Assembly: GCA_934718135.1 (NCBI GenBank)
Contig: CAKUZW010000003.1
Location: 1-64,000, forward strand
DNA: 64,000 nt
DNA from: an uncultured Candidatus Melainabacteria bacterium
Lineage (GTDB): Bacteria; Cyanobacteriota; Vampirovibrionia; Gastranaerophilales; Gastranaerophilaceae
Direction of reading: 5' to 3'
Below the pieces are notes generated by a model. The model was not told the DNA's origin. It did not search any database and saw only the letters and a list, made by a program, of their open reading frames with translations. A program made the translations under genes and the position numbers. Of the stretch, positions 14,647 to 23,072 are shown one piece after another. Each line of letters starts with the position of its first letter. Within the stretch, counting starts at the first letter, position 1.

Positions 14647-16668
14647 TTAATATAATAAATCACCTACACCAAATGTAAAGTAACCGTTTTTAGACCCACT
14701 GTGTCCAGGATTTGTAAGCGGAATACCATAGTCGATAGACAATGGTCCCATTCCAGGGATAAATACTTTCAAACCGATACCTGCTGATACTGCATATTCC
14801 GGACGGTCATACAATTTGTTTGAAATTGTTCCGTCAAATACCTTACCTGCATCAGCCCAAACTGTGAATCGTAAGTTATTCAAGAAAGCAATTCTTGTTC
14901 TATCTAAGAACGGAATTGGAGTTGCAAACTCAGCAGATCCCATAATGAACGCATTACCTGTACCAACACCACTCATCTTGAAACCTCTAACGGTATAAGG
15001 TCCACCTAAACGATATGCCATAACTTCAGGTATATCACCATGAATTGCACCTCCACCTTTAACAGTGAAAGATAAAGATGATTTCTTCGCAACAGGAATA
15101 TACTGTTTAATCATACCTGTCAATTTGCCGTTAGTTTTGTCAAATCCGTTCAAGCCCAAGTTTTCATCAAATCTTAAACTTGCCATTGTACCGTGTCTTG
15201 TTACTGTTGCAGAATCTCTTGTATCATACAACAATGCAGGACTCAAAGATAAGAACAATCCGCCCTCTAACTGTTTAGCACGTTCAGAAATCGGAATGTT
15301 ATATCTGTTATACAAAGCTGAAATTCCATTGAAATCACCTTCTTTAACACTAATATCTTCAGCTCCGACACTGAATGTTGCTGTAGCATGTTTGTTCAAT
15401 TTTAATTTATGAGCAAGTGTAACTTCTCCACCGTATCTTCTTTCAACAGCCAACGGAACTTGGTAAGAACCGAAATCTCTAAAGAATATTCTTGTGTTCA
15501 AAGAAGTATCGGCATTATAAAAATAAGGTTTGAAGTAACTCAATTCTGCTTGGATATTCATGTGATCTTTAACAGATGAATCGTTCAAAATTACACCCGT
15601 ACCAACCAAACCTGTAAGTGAAAGTCTTTCGCATCTTCCTCTGAAATTGTTTTCAGAAATACCCATTGACCCGAACAAACCTGTAACAGTATCCAAACCA
15701 CCACCAACAGAAATACTTGCGGTTCTTTGTTCTTGAATTTTTATTGTAATGTCATAGGCATCAGGAACATCTTCACTAGGTTCAATTTCTCTTGTTACGT
15801 CCTTGAAAGCCTGAGTAGCGTACAATCTTACCAAATCTTCTTTGATAAGATTTTCGTTATAAATCATTCCCGGTTCAGTTAAGATATTTCTTGCAACGAT
15901 ATAATCTTTGGTTTTTTCATTACCTTCAATCATAATCTTATCGATAATACCTTCTTTGATACTAACGTTGATAGTACCGTCAGGGTCATCTGTTACAGAA
16001 TCAACCCTTGCAAGAATATAACCTTTTGAACTGTACAAATCTTGAATTTGAGCAATAGCTTGATTGATGAGAGAAATATTTTGAGGTTTTCCTTTCATTC
16101 CGTTAAATGTTGCCAAAATATCTTCAGTCGGAATTACAGTATTACCCTCAATAGTAAAATCTTTTACAGGAATATTTTCTTCAACAACAATTTTGATAGA
16201 AACCGTGCCATCTCCGTTTACTGACGGAATAGCCTTCATTTTTTCAGTGAAATATCCTGTTTCATAAATAGTTTTTAAGTCAGACTGCATTTTGCTTCTG
16301 GTGTATTCAGAACCTTCTTTCATCTGCATTTTGTCTAACAATTCTTGTGAAGAAATAGAATTAAGCCCGTAAAATTCTATCTTTTTGATAGTTTTGTTTT
16401 CTTTATCGGTTGGAGTATTTGGAGTAATTTTGGAAGATAAATCCGTAGGATATTTTCCCTGAGTATAATCCGGAGAATTTGAATTTTGATTTTCGGTATA
16501 ACTTGTATATTTGTCAAAAATAGTGTTTGCGTAATTTGTATTACTTTTTATGGCATCATCCATCAAGCCCATTTCGCCCCAAACATCATCAACTGCCAAA
16601 CTTGCAGTTTGAGTCAGTAAGACTAAGATTATTGCCGATAAAAGTTTTTTTGATATATGAAAATTCAA
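14647..16668 (-). CDS. bamA: Outer-membrane assembly factor BamA (Omp85)
   Basis: The essential outer-membrane insertase. I place the start at TTG 16668: AAGGA lies 8 nt upstream and it gives a normal signal peptide (NFHISKKLLSAIILVLLT, cleavage at SLA). A GTG at 16692 is possible; starts further upstream would precede the promoter at 16710-16739. The mature protein has a ~60-residue spacer, about three POTRA units (IEFYGLNSISSQELL..., FTIEGNTVIP..., IMIEGNEKTKDYI...), then a 16-strand barrel with the lid-lock motif VRGF (PYTVRGFK). Three POTRAs is the cyanobacterial number; proteobacteria have five. It heads an operon with skp. Confidence 0.93.
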   Translation of the reverse strand: MNFHISKKLLSAIILVLLTQTASLAVDDVWGEMGLMDDAIKSNTNYANTIFDKYTSYTENQNSNSPDYTQGKYPTDLSSKITPNTPTDKENKTIKKIEFYGLNSISSQELLDKMQMKEGSEYTRSKMQSDLKTIYETGYFTEKMKAIPSVNGDGTVSIKIVVEENIPVKDFTIEGNTVIPTEDILATFNGMKGKPQNISLINQAIAQIQDLYSSKGYILARVDSVTDDPDGTINVSIKEGIIDKIMIEGNEKTKDYIVARNILTEPGMIYNENLIKEDLVRLYATQAFKDVTREIEPSEDVPDAYDITIKIQEQRTASISVGGGLDTVTGLFGSMGISENNFRGRCERLSLTGLVGTGVILNDSSVKDHMNIQAELSYFKPYFYNADTSLNTRIFFRDFGSYQVPLAVERRYGGEVTLAHKLKLNKHATATFSVGAEDISVKEGDFNGISALYNRYNIPISERAKQLEGGLFLSLSPALLYDTRDSATVTRHGTMASLRFDENLGLNGFDKTNGKLTGMIKQYIPVAKKSSLSFTVKGGGAIHGDIPEVMAYRLGGPYTVRGFKMSGVGTGNAFIMGSAEFATPIPFLDRTRIAFLNNLRFTVWADAGKVFDGTISNKLYDRPEYAVSAGIGLKVFIPGMGPLSIDYGIPLTNPGHSGSKNGYFTFGVGDLLY

Positions 16669-16709
16669 GAATATATTCCTTACAAACTCTCTCACTATTC
16701 TCCAACAAA

Positions 16710-16739
16710 ATTGTAGCATAAATCGCAAAAAAAGTACAA
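16710..16739 (-). promoter_or_regulatory. bamA-skp promoter with extended -10
   Basis: On the minus strand TTGTAC (16739-16734) and TACAAT (16715-16710) are 18 bp apart, with TG one base before the -10. The predicted transcript starts near 16703, about 35 nt before the TTG start. It lies just beyond the rsmI stop codon. Confidence 0.5.
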
Positions 16740-16744
16740 AATTT

Positions 16745-17563
16745 TTACAACTGTTTACCAAGTGAGATTTTATAAATCTTATTTTTATTAAAGGAATATA
16801 ATTCAGATAAAATTATTGAAATGTCTTTCGCACTGAAACCCTTATCTTGCAATAGTTTCACTTTGTTCAAAATTTCTGAATCTTCTTGATTATTTTCACT
16901 GCGAAAAATCATCACAACAAATTCGCCTTTTACAATATTTTTTTCAAAATGCTCAATAATTTTGTCAATATTATCAACAACAACTTCTTCAAACATTTTG
17001 GTAAGCTCACGTCCAACAGCAACCTTCGCATCCGGTCGAACTTCTTGAATAATTTTTAATGTATTTAAAATTCTATTTGGAGAGTCATAAAAAACAGTAT
17101 CTTGAAATTCATATTTTTTGACAATCTCTACAATCTGAGCCTTTGTTTTTGGCAAAAAACCGATGAAAGAAAATTTTTCATCTTCTCTTGAAACTTGGGA
17201 CAGAAACGTCACAACAGCATTAGCTCCCGGTAAAGATGTAATCGAAAATCCCCGATTTCGAAGTTCTTTCACAATTACAGACCCAGGATCACAAATCAAT
17301 GGAGTTCCGGCATCAGAAACTAAAGCCATTTTCTTTCCGCTTTCTAAAATTTCAACAATCTGCGAAATTCGCTCTTTCTCATTGTATTTGTGGTAAGAAA
17401 GGCATTTGGTTTTGATATTAAAATGGTTGAGCAAATTTTGCGTAACACGACTATCCTCACACGCAATCAAATCAACCGAATTCAGAACCTCAATTGCTCT
17501 ATTGGTAATATCACCTAAATTTCCGATAGGTGTCGGCACTACATAAAAATCATATTCTTTCAT
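16745..17563 (-). CDS. rsmI: 16S rRNA 2'-O-methyltransferase RsmI
   Basis: Methylates the ribose of C1402 in 16S rRNA, using SAM. Its 272 residues have the family pattern: VVPTPIGNLGDIT at the start, DLIACEDSRVT, LVSDAGTPLICDPG (SAM and substrate site), LPGANAVVTFLS, and GREL in the second half. The ATG at 17563 is chosen because the family always begins just before the VPTPIGNL block. No ribosome site exists. Instead TGTTACAAT lies exactly 6 nt before the ATG, the spacing expected if transcription starts at the ATG. It is downstream of a prepilin gene (24-bp gap) but seems to have its own promoter. Confidence 0.93.
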   Translation of the reverse strand: MKEYDFYVVPTPIGNLGDITNRAIEVLNSVDLIACEDSRVTQNLLNHFNIKTKCLSYHKYNEKERISQIVEILESGKKMALVSDAGTPLICDPGSVIVKELRNRGFSITSLPGANAVVTFLSQVSREDEKFSFIGFLPKTKAQIVEIVKKYEFQDTVFYDSPNRILNTLKIIQEVRPDAKVAVGRELTKMFEEVVVDNIDKIIEHFEKNIVKGEFVVMIFRSENNQEDSEILNKVKLLQDKGFSAKDISIILSELYSFNKNKIYKISLGKQL

Positions 17564-17569
17564 AGAAAA

Positions 17570-17578
17570 ATTGTAACA
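17570..17578 (-). promoter_or_regulatory. Extended -10 of rsmI, leaderless arrangement
   Basis: TGTTACAAT on the minus strand is followed by 6 nt and then the rsmI ATG. The same arrangement occurs at era, the 36525 gene and the 43664 gene. Confidence 0.45.
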
Positions 17579-17586
17579 TGAAAACA

Positions 17587-18357
17587 CTATTTTGCAGTTC
17601 GCAAAATATACCTTCCTGCAGCCGAAGCAGGCTCTACAACCCCGTCATGAAATCTTATCGGAAAAACATCCGCCATGTGCTGTGCATCATTTTTCACTAT
17701 ACAAGTCTTCTGCGATAAAGAATCCGAACCTCGAGAACAAGAAACTTCCTTATTTGGAGGATTTACACCATTAACATCAATAAACCCGACACAAAAAGCC
17801 ATTTCGTCATCTGGAGCATCACTCATTTCAGTCCCGACAGTCATTGAGCAAGAATTCCGCCCTAAAAATTTATAAATTCCGATAATTGTTCCGTCTCTTA
17901 AAGTATACGCTCTAAAATAACTTACATCTCTATTTTCAAATTTTGAAAAGAAAGGCCCCTTTTGATATGAATAAGGTTCGGTTTTATTATTCTTAGTAAC
18001 CGCAATATCAGTAGCATTGGCAAAATATGTAGCCCCGCTAAGTGTACCATTCATAAGTGCACAAATACTATGAACCTGTTCAGGATCTTCAGTCGAAGCA
18101 TTAGCTCCACATGTTGTATCAATCCCCGAATAATCAAAACCATATTGAGCCTGACTCATTCTTGCAGTTTGACTCAATATAGATATTGCCTTTTTAAAAG
18201 AACTTCTATACTGATTTCCACGAATATTAGCAAGCAAAGTCGGAATTGTCATCACTGCAACAACCCCAATAATACCAAGAGTTATCAAAACTTCTGCTAA
18301 AGTAAACCCACATTTCTCTTTAGAAAAAATCTCATTCATAAAAGTTTTATTAAACAT
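17587..18357 (-). CDS. Type IV pilin-like protein, divergent from an XRE gene
   Basis: A 256-residue prepilin. A 17-residue leader ends KEKCG before FTLAEVLITLGIIGVVAVMT; it is the only prepilin here with the canonical Gly at -1. The N-terminal helix continues into FKKAISILSQTARM. The signature is partly kept (DVNGVNPPN) but the G.D.F half is replaced by KEVSCSRGSDSLSQKTC, a Cys loop. The C-terminus (ARYILR region) also differs from the array members, so this is a separate subfamily. The ribosome site agaaaggg is 9 nt before ATG 18357. It faces the XRE gene at 18459 across a 101-bp AT-rich gap. Confidence 0.88.
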   Translation of the reverse strand: MFNKTFMNEIFSKEKCGFTLAEVLITLGIIGVVAVMTIPTLLANIRGNQYRSSFKKAISILSQTARMSQAQYGFDYSGIDTTCGANASTEDPEQVHSICALMNGTLSGATYFANATDIAVTKNNKTEPYSYQKGPFFSKFENRDVSYFRAYTLRDGTIIGIYKFLGRNSCSMTVGTEMSDAPDDEMAFCVGFIDVNGVNPPNKEVSCSRGSDSLSQKTCIVKNDAQHMADVFPIRFHDGVVEPASAAGRYILRTAK

Positions 18358-18458
18358 CAAAGAAAGCCCTTTCTATTTATAATAATATATTTAATGTTGA
18401 TTATAGTAAACATTATAATTATAATAATCTCTTCTTTGAATATTGTCAATATAATAAA

Positions 18459-18689
18459 ATGTATTTTATGAATGATGATTTTGGATACATTTTAGGTTCA
18501 AATATAAGAGCAGAAAGGTTGAGACGGCATTACACTCAAGACAAATTAGCTGAACTACTGGACATGAGCATAAACTATGTCGGAAAACTTGAAAGAGGAG
18601 TGATTATTCCAAGTGCCCTTGTTATTTTTAAATTATCTAAAATTTTAAGAGTTGATATAAATGATTTTTTCAAAGAAATAGAAGAGTAG
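18459..18689 (+). CDS. Small XRE-family regulator beside a prepilin gene
   Basis: A 76-residue single-domain helix-turn-helix protein: NIRAERLRRHYTQDKLAELL (helices 1-2), DMSINYVGKLERGVIIPS (recognition region) and FKLSKILRVDINDFF. It shares the NYVGKLERG block with the regulator at 4654 (NYIGKVERG), indicating common origin. ATG 18459 or 18468 could be the start; no ribosome site is visible and TAAAAT overlaps the first ATG region, so it may be leaderless from 18468. It is divergent from the prepilin at 18357. Regulation of itself and of that prepilin is inferred. Confidence 0.83.
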   Translation: MYFMNDDFGYILGSNIRAERLRRHYTQDKLAELLDMSINYVGKLERGVIIPSALVIFKLSKILRVDINDFFKEIEE

Positions 18690-18844
18690 CTAAAATAAGG
18701 GACAAGGAAATAAGTTCGGTACAGAAGGCATTAAGGCACTAAGGTCTTTATGTTTTTTATTAATTACGTCATTGCGAGCGAACGCGAAGCAATCCAGCTT
18801 ATTTAATCATCGGTTTAGTAAAGCCGACCTACTATTATTATTCA

Positions 18845-18917
18845 TGTCATTGCGAACGGGTTTTGAGAAATTGTTTTTTAGATTAGACAATAATCTCCAG
18901 TGTAGCAATCCCTGACA
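18845..18917 (+). repeat. Dispersed repeat family B, copy 3 (73 bp)
   Basis: It has the same TGTCA...TGACA ends and 73-bp length as 146-218, with a few substitutions (for example gtgtagcaat in place of gtgtcgcaat). Confidence 0.85.
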
Positions 18918-19026
18918 AAGTTCGCAATTGCTTAATTTATTCCCCCTCCCCAGAATTTCAAATACTCATAATAATTCGTATTGAAATTCTACCCCTCCCA
19001 CAGAGTGGAGGGGATAGACAAGAGGT

Positions 19027-19174
19027 ATCACCCTGAACAGCACGAGCGGTAGCGAAGTGTGTGATTCAGGGTCTATCCATTTGATTTGTAAATAAATCAA
19101 CATTGATAGATTCTGAATAGCAAGAAAATTTAGTGCTCATCCTTCACACAAATTTTCTAAGCTTTCAGAATGAC
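19027..19174 (+). repeat. Dispersed repeat family C, copy 2 (148 bp)
   Basis: It aligns end to end with 4321-4468 at the same length. Both internal hairpins are preserved. Confidence 0.85.
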
Positions 19175-19265
19175 AGTACAGTAATTGTACAGAATGACAC
19201 TAAAGATAAAAATCGTAACGAACTTATTCCCCTTGTTCCCTATTTCCTTTTACCTTCGGCACAGC

Positions 19266-19583
19266 CTACGCCTTTTTGCCCATAACATGAATATGCAAGT
19301 GGAAAACTTCCTGACCGGCTTCTTTTCCGGTATTAATTTGAGTTTTATAAGCCTTCATGCCGGCTTTTTTAGCAGCATCTTTTACTGTTTGCAAAAGTTC
19401 TGCCATAAGATTTTTATCCTCAAGTTCATTCAATGACGCAATATGTTCTTTCGGACAAACCAACATGTGAATAGGTGCTTTCGGATGAATATCGTTAAAA
19501 ACAACCGTATTTTCTGTTTCGTAAACAAATTCTGTTCCAAAATCACCGTTTATAATTTTACAAAAAATGCAATCTTCGCTCAT
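19266..19583 (-). CDS. HIT-family nucleotide hydrolase (HinT-like)
   Basis: A 105-residue histidine-triad protein. It has CIFCKIINGDFG (two Cys of the HIT zinc-type start), FNDIHPKAPIHMLVCPKEHI, and the catalytic triad HLHIHVMG near the C-terminus. HinT proteins hydrolyse adenosine 5'-phosphoramidates in the cytosol. The length and the KK-A end are normal for the family. The ribosome site aggag is 7 nt before ATG. It lies at the end of a repeat region and 60 bp after the TPR gene in the same direction. Confidence 0.92.
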   Translation of the reverse strand: MSEDCIFCKIINGDFGTEFVYETENTVVFNDIHPKAPIHMLVCPKEHIASLNELEDKNLMAELLQTVKDAAKKAGMKAYKTQINTGKEAGQEVFHLHIHVMGKKA

Positions 19584-19643
19584 ATCTTTCTCCTAATTCA
19601 TACTAAAAACTTCTATTTAAATATACCACAAAACATCTTGAAT

Positions 19644-21215
19644 TTATTTAACATCAAGAGCTTGAATTTGTTTCATCTTAGTATTAATTTCGTTCATCAA
19701 ATTTATATTTTCAGTTTGTCTTGCATATTTTTGAGCTTTGGAAAGAAGATTATATGCTTTATTCAAACTGTTAAATTCAACCATAATATCCGCTGCTGCA
19801 AGATAATTTTGAGCAATTTTAGTCGGAGATTCTGCAGTTGTATAATTTTTTACAGCCTTAGAATAAGATTTTAATGCTTTTTCGGGTTCATCAAATTTAG
19901 TATACGCATTTGCAGTATTTGAAGAAACAAAACCTCTTAAGTTATAATTTTCTGTTTCTTCCGCTAAATCAGAAGCGATATCATAATAATCAAAAGCTTC
20001 TTTATCATACATATCAGAATAAATATTTCCGATTTTGGTTAAAGAGGCGGATTGAGCCGGAAGATTTTCAGCTTCTCCGGCGTAAGAAACAGTTGTTACA
20101 TAGTGGTCAAGTGCCGGTGTAATTTGATTTACATCGTCATAAATTTGAGCCATTGAATAGTGTGCTTTTGTTTTCACATTCTCATCTTTACACAATTTTG
20201 CAGCTTGGTTATAACTTTTCAAAGCTTGAGCCAAATAATCGTGGTCATCATAAATTTTGCCAACTTCGTAATAAATCTTGCCGGAAGTTTCAGTATCATC
20301 AATTTCCATTGCTCGATTTAGAGCTTTTTCAAAAGATTTGATAGCTTTTTCAGCGTCTTTTGCGTAAGCATATTTTTTAGCTTGAATAAATAAAGATTTC
20401 AATTCTTTATCTTGCGGAACTTTAGTTGAAGAAGTTTGTCCTGCTACAGAAATCGGAATTACTTTGGAAGTATCTTCTGCGGCTTTAGGAAGTTCTTCTG
20501 CTTGCGAAGTTTCTTTTAACTCTTCTTGGCGTTTAGTTTGACTTGTTGAACCATCAGGGAATTTTACCAAAAACCGTTCATTAACATTATCTTCATTGTA
20601 GTGAAAATCAATTTTTTGTAAAAATAAAGCATCAACCCATTTTTCTACAACTTGGGATTCTTTTTGAAGTGTTTCAGAAATATAACCGTCTAATAATGAA
20701 GCAGCATTTTTCAAATTTGATTTAACAAGTTTTGAATTCGGAACATCTTTTTTGGCTTGTTTTTCAATCAAATCAATATATTCATCAACTTCTTGTGCCA
20801 AATCTTCAGGAGTACCAATAGCAAGTGCCGTATTCTTCAAATCTTTTAGAATTTGAGCAATATTAATTTGGCTATCAATTTTATTTTGTGCAGAAGCCGA
20901 AACAGACTGAGTCTGTTGAGTTCCGAGACCTAAATTTGTTTGATTTTGATATTTTGGAGAGTTAATATTAACATTAGCGTTAGCATAAGCATTTGCCGCT
21001 GCCATTGAGAATTTTTGTTCATAAGCAGGAGTATATGCAGGCTTTTTTTGTTCTACATATTGAAGCCCTTTACTTTTAGAATTCTGTCCTGATTCTTCTT
21101 CCCTTTGGGTATTAGTAGCAGCAGATTTTTCCTCATCCTCACGCTTTTTGACTTTACTTCTGCTGTCAGGATTTACAAAAGGTCTTTGATATATGTTATT
21201 TAAGCTCAATCCCAT
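19644..21215 (-). CDS. Tetratricopeptide-repeat protein of unknown role
   Basis: A 523-residue protein without a signal peptide. The first ~130 residues are low complexity and rich in Lys, Glu, Gln and Asn (KVKKREDEEKSAATN, NAYANANVNIN). A helical block follows at about 130-200. From about 270 to 510 there are at least five TPR units, for example AEKAIKSFEKALNRAMEI, GKIYDDHDYLAQALKSYN, IGNIYSDMYDKEAFDYYD and EKALKSYSKAVKNY. Such proteins are scaffolds; the partner cannot be told. No ribosome site stands within 12 nt of the start; a TGTATACA element 5 nt upstream hints at a leaderless message. It is divergent from the 168-residue gene. Confidence 0.8.
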   Translation of the reverse strand: MGLSLNNIYQRPFVNPDSRSKVKKREDEEKSAATNTQREEESGQNSKSKGLQYVEQKKPAYTPAYEQKFSMAAANAYANANVNINSPKYQNQTNLGLGTQQTQSVSASAQNKIDSQINIAQILKDLKNTALAIGTPEDLAQEVDEYIDLIEKQAKKDVPNSKLVKSNLKNAASLLDGYISETLQKESQVVEKWVDALFLQKIDFHYNEDNVNERFLVKFPDGSTSQTKRQEELKETSQAEELPKAAEDTSKVIPISVAGQTSSTKVPQDKELKSLFIQAKKYAYAKDAEKAIKSFEKALNRAMEIDDTETSGKIYYEVGKIYDDHDYLAQALKSYNQAAKLCKDENVKTKAHYSMAQIYDDVNQITPALDHYVTTVSYAGEAENLPAQSASLTKIGNIYSDMYDKEAFDYYDIASDLAEETENYNLRGFVSSNTANAYTKFDEPEKALKSYSKAVKNYTTAESPTKIAQNYLAAADIMVEFNSLNKAYNLLSKAQKYARQTENINLMNEINTKMKQIQALDVK

Positions 21216-21473
21216 ATTTTTGTATACACTCTCCAGACTGGTAATTTTACATTATATTTTTAACATAACTGGTGGGGAAAAAGGTCATACTTTCGTATGA
21301 TTTTTTACATGATTAATTTAAGTTCATTTTGCAAAAAGTCAACATGAATGGGTTTATTTTTAACAATTTGATAAAACAGGTGTAAGTTTGAGTATACCTA
21401 AGTTTGAGCAACTTTATTTTCTTATTAAAAATCGGATATTTTTTAACAAATGTAAACAAATTGACAAAAAATC

Positions 21474-21502
21474 ATGACAAACAAATTCGATTATTTTATT
21501 AT
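21474..21502 (+). promoter_or_regulatory. Promoter candidate for the 168-residue gene
   Basis: ATGACA (21474-21479) and TATTAT (21497-21502) have a 17-bp spacer and lie ~20 bp before the ribosome site cggagg. A TTGACA at 21461-21466 has no convincing partner. The rest of the 305-bp divergent region (21216-21520) is AT-rich and includes a CATAC/GTATG hairpin near 21287-21300. Confidence 0.4.
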
Positions 21503-21520
21503 CAGTTTATCGGAGGAAAA

Positions 21521-22027
21521 ATGTTAGAATCTATGGTAGGAAATAAATCAGAATTTGACTTAACCTCAAAAAGTGCTTTTTCTAACGATAATGATTCATT
21601 TACATCTCGTTCATTTGCGGCACTTTTGGCTAAAAATATTGTGCCTGCTTCTCATAAAAGAATTGCAGACAATTATTTGATTATTAAAAAAGTGTTCAAA
21701 TTTCAAGCTTGTATGAGCAGAATTTCAAATGTAGAAAAATCATTACTTGAAAAATATGATTTTAATACTTTAGAATTCACAACAATGAAACAAATGTATG
21801 AGGAATTGGCACTTTTGCAAAAATGGTCTAATTCAGAAGATGAAAAACTTCGCAATGATTCTGACAGCATACTGTTAATTAGGGTAAAAGAATTGAAATT
21901 CTTAGAAGCAAGCCGTTATGCTTCTATTTCAAATGAAATTTATAACGGCTATATGGCTTTGGAACAATATTTGAAAGAAATAAGCAAATTTCAAACTGTT
22001 CAAACAACCAAATTACTTAACTTTTAA
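21521..22027 (+). CDS. Unrecognised 168-residue helical protein
   Basis: The start is set at ATG 21521 by a strong ribosome site (cggaggaaaa); an in-frame ATG at 21404 lacks one. The protein has a polar, low-complexity N-terminus (EFDLTSKSAFSNDNDSF), then mostly amphipathic helices (YLIIKKVFKFQACMSRISNV, KQMYEELALLQKW, SISNEIYNGYMALEQYLKEI). There is no signal peptide or membrane segment. It stands alone, divergent from the TPR gene and ending at a terminator shared with era. I cannot assign a family; a small regulatory or structural protein is possible. Confidence 0.7.
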   Translation: MLESMVGNKSEFDLTSKSAFSNDNDSFTSRSFAALLAKNIVPASHKRIADNYLIIKKVFKFQACMSRISNVEKSLLEKYDFNTLEFTTMKQMYEELALLQKWSNSEDEKLRNDSDSILLIRVKELKFLEASRYASISNEIYNGYMALEQYLKEISKFQTVQTTKLLNF

Positions 22028-22050
22028 AAATAAAACATATTATTACGCAA

Positions 22051-22090
22051 AAGAAAAAGACTAAGGTTTAAAAATCTTAGTCTTTTTCTT
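22051..22090. terminator. Bidirectional terminator overlapping the end of era
   Basis: A 15-bp perfect stem (aagaaaaagactaag and its complement) with a 10-base loop gives T-runs on both sides. The right arm (22076-22090) encodes the last residues and stop codon of era on the minus strand. Confidence 0.85.
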
Positions 22091-22970
22091 GCTGATATCC
22101 AAAGTTCTTTAAAATATTTTGTTTTTTACGCCAATCTTTTTCAATTTTAACTTCAAGTTCAAGATAAACTTTCTTTTCAACTATTTTTTCGAGTTCAAGG
22201 CGAGCTTCTGTCCCGATTTTTTTGAGCAAACTACCACCCTTACCAATCAAAATGCCTTTTTGGCTTTTTTGTTCACAATAAATAGTTGCATAGATTTTAT
22301 CAATTTCTTCTTTTTCAAAATAATTAGTAACCTTAACGGCAACAGAATGCGGAATTTCATCAGAAGTATTAAGAAGAATTTTTTCTCTGATAACTTCTTC
22401 TGTAACATCACGCATTGTCTCTTCGGTCACAACATCTTCAGGATACAATGGAGCACCTTCTGGAAGTTTTTTATAAATATTTTTCAATAAAGTGTCAATA
22501 TTTCTTCCCGTTTTAGCAGAAATTCTCACCACAGGAAGATTTTCATCAAATAAAGTTTTATAAGTCAAAAGATTTTCTTCAACTTTCTCAGTCTTTTTAA
22601 GCTTATCAACCTTGTTCATCACAATTATAATAGGGATTTTTGTCTGCAAAAGATGTTGAGCAATCCATTTGTCCCCTTTACCTGCTGGGTCAGAACCATC
22701 AACCAAAAATAAAATTACATCAGCATCAGGCACGGCAATTTTAGCTTCATCAAGAAGAAATTCGCCCAATTTGTTTAATGGTTTATGTACCCCCGGAGTA
22801 TCGACAAAAACAATTTGTCCTTCATCAGTTGTAAGAATTCCTTTAATTCTTTTTCTCGTTGTTTGAGCTTTGTCAGTTGTAATAACAATTTTTTGACCTA
22901 ATATTTGATTTAAAAGGGTCGATTTCCCAACGTTAGGACGCCCTATTATTGCAACAAATCCACTTTTCAT
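22077..22970 (-). CDS. era: GTPase Era
   Basis: A 297-residue GTPase needed for 30S ribosome assembly. It has G1 GRPNVGKST, G2 Thr in the TTRKRIKGI region, G3 DTPGVHKP, G4 MNKVDK, G5 ISAKTGRN, and a C-terminal KH RNA-binding domain (GILIGKGGSLLKKIG). The ATG at 22970 fits the family start (MKSGFVAIIGRPN). No ribosome site is present; TGTTACAAT lies 6 nt upstream, so the message is probably leaderless. The final codons form half of the terminator at 22051-22090. It is divergent from the AMIN-domain gene. Confidence 0.96.
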   Translation of the reverse strand: MKSGFVAIIGRPNVGKSTLLNQILGQKIVITTDKAQTTRKRIKGILTTDEGQIVFVDTPGVHKPLNKLGEFLLDEAKIAVPDADVILFLVDGSDPAGKGDKWIAQHLLQTKIPIIIVMNKVDKLKKTEKVEENLLTYKTLFDENLPVVRISAKTGRNIDTLLKNIYKKLPEGAPLYPEDVVTEETMRDVTEEVIREKILLNTSDEIPHSVAVKVTNYFEKEEIDKIYATIYCEQKSQKGILIGKGGSLLKKIGTEARLELEKIVEKKVYLELEVKIEKDWRKKQNILKNFGYQQEKD

Positions 22971-22976
22971 AAACAT

Positions 22977-22985
22977 ATTGTAACA
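22977..22985 (-). promoter_or_regulatory. Extended -10 of era, leaderless arrangement
   Basis: TGTTACAAT is followed by ATGTTT and the ATG at 22970. An ATG directly abutting the -10 cannot be transcribed from this promoter, which supports the second ATG as the true start. Confidence 0.45.
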
Positions 22986-23072
22986 TAAACTCGATTTTTT
23001 TTAACAAAGTAGCAATTTTTTTTACTATCGGGTATTATATAAATAGTAGTAGTGTAAAATGTTAGATTAGGT

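Larger units (their letters stand above)
18690..19265. other. Repeat-filled intergenic region
   Basis: No gene is visible in this 576-bp stretch. It contains an 'aataagggacaaggaaataagttc' type tract (~18697-18720), a 'gtcattgcgagcgaacgcg' unit (from 18768), a family B copy (18845-18917), a family C copy (19027-19174) and another A/T tract (19200-19255). A small hairpin-like 'cggtttagtaaagccg' near 18812-18827 resembles one near 41420. Confidence 0.7.
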
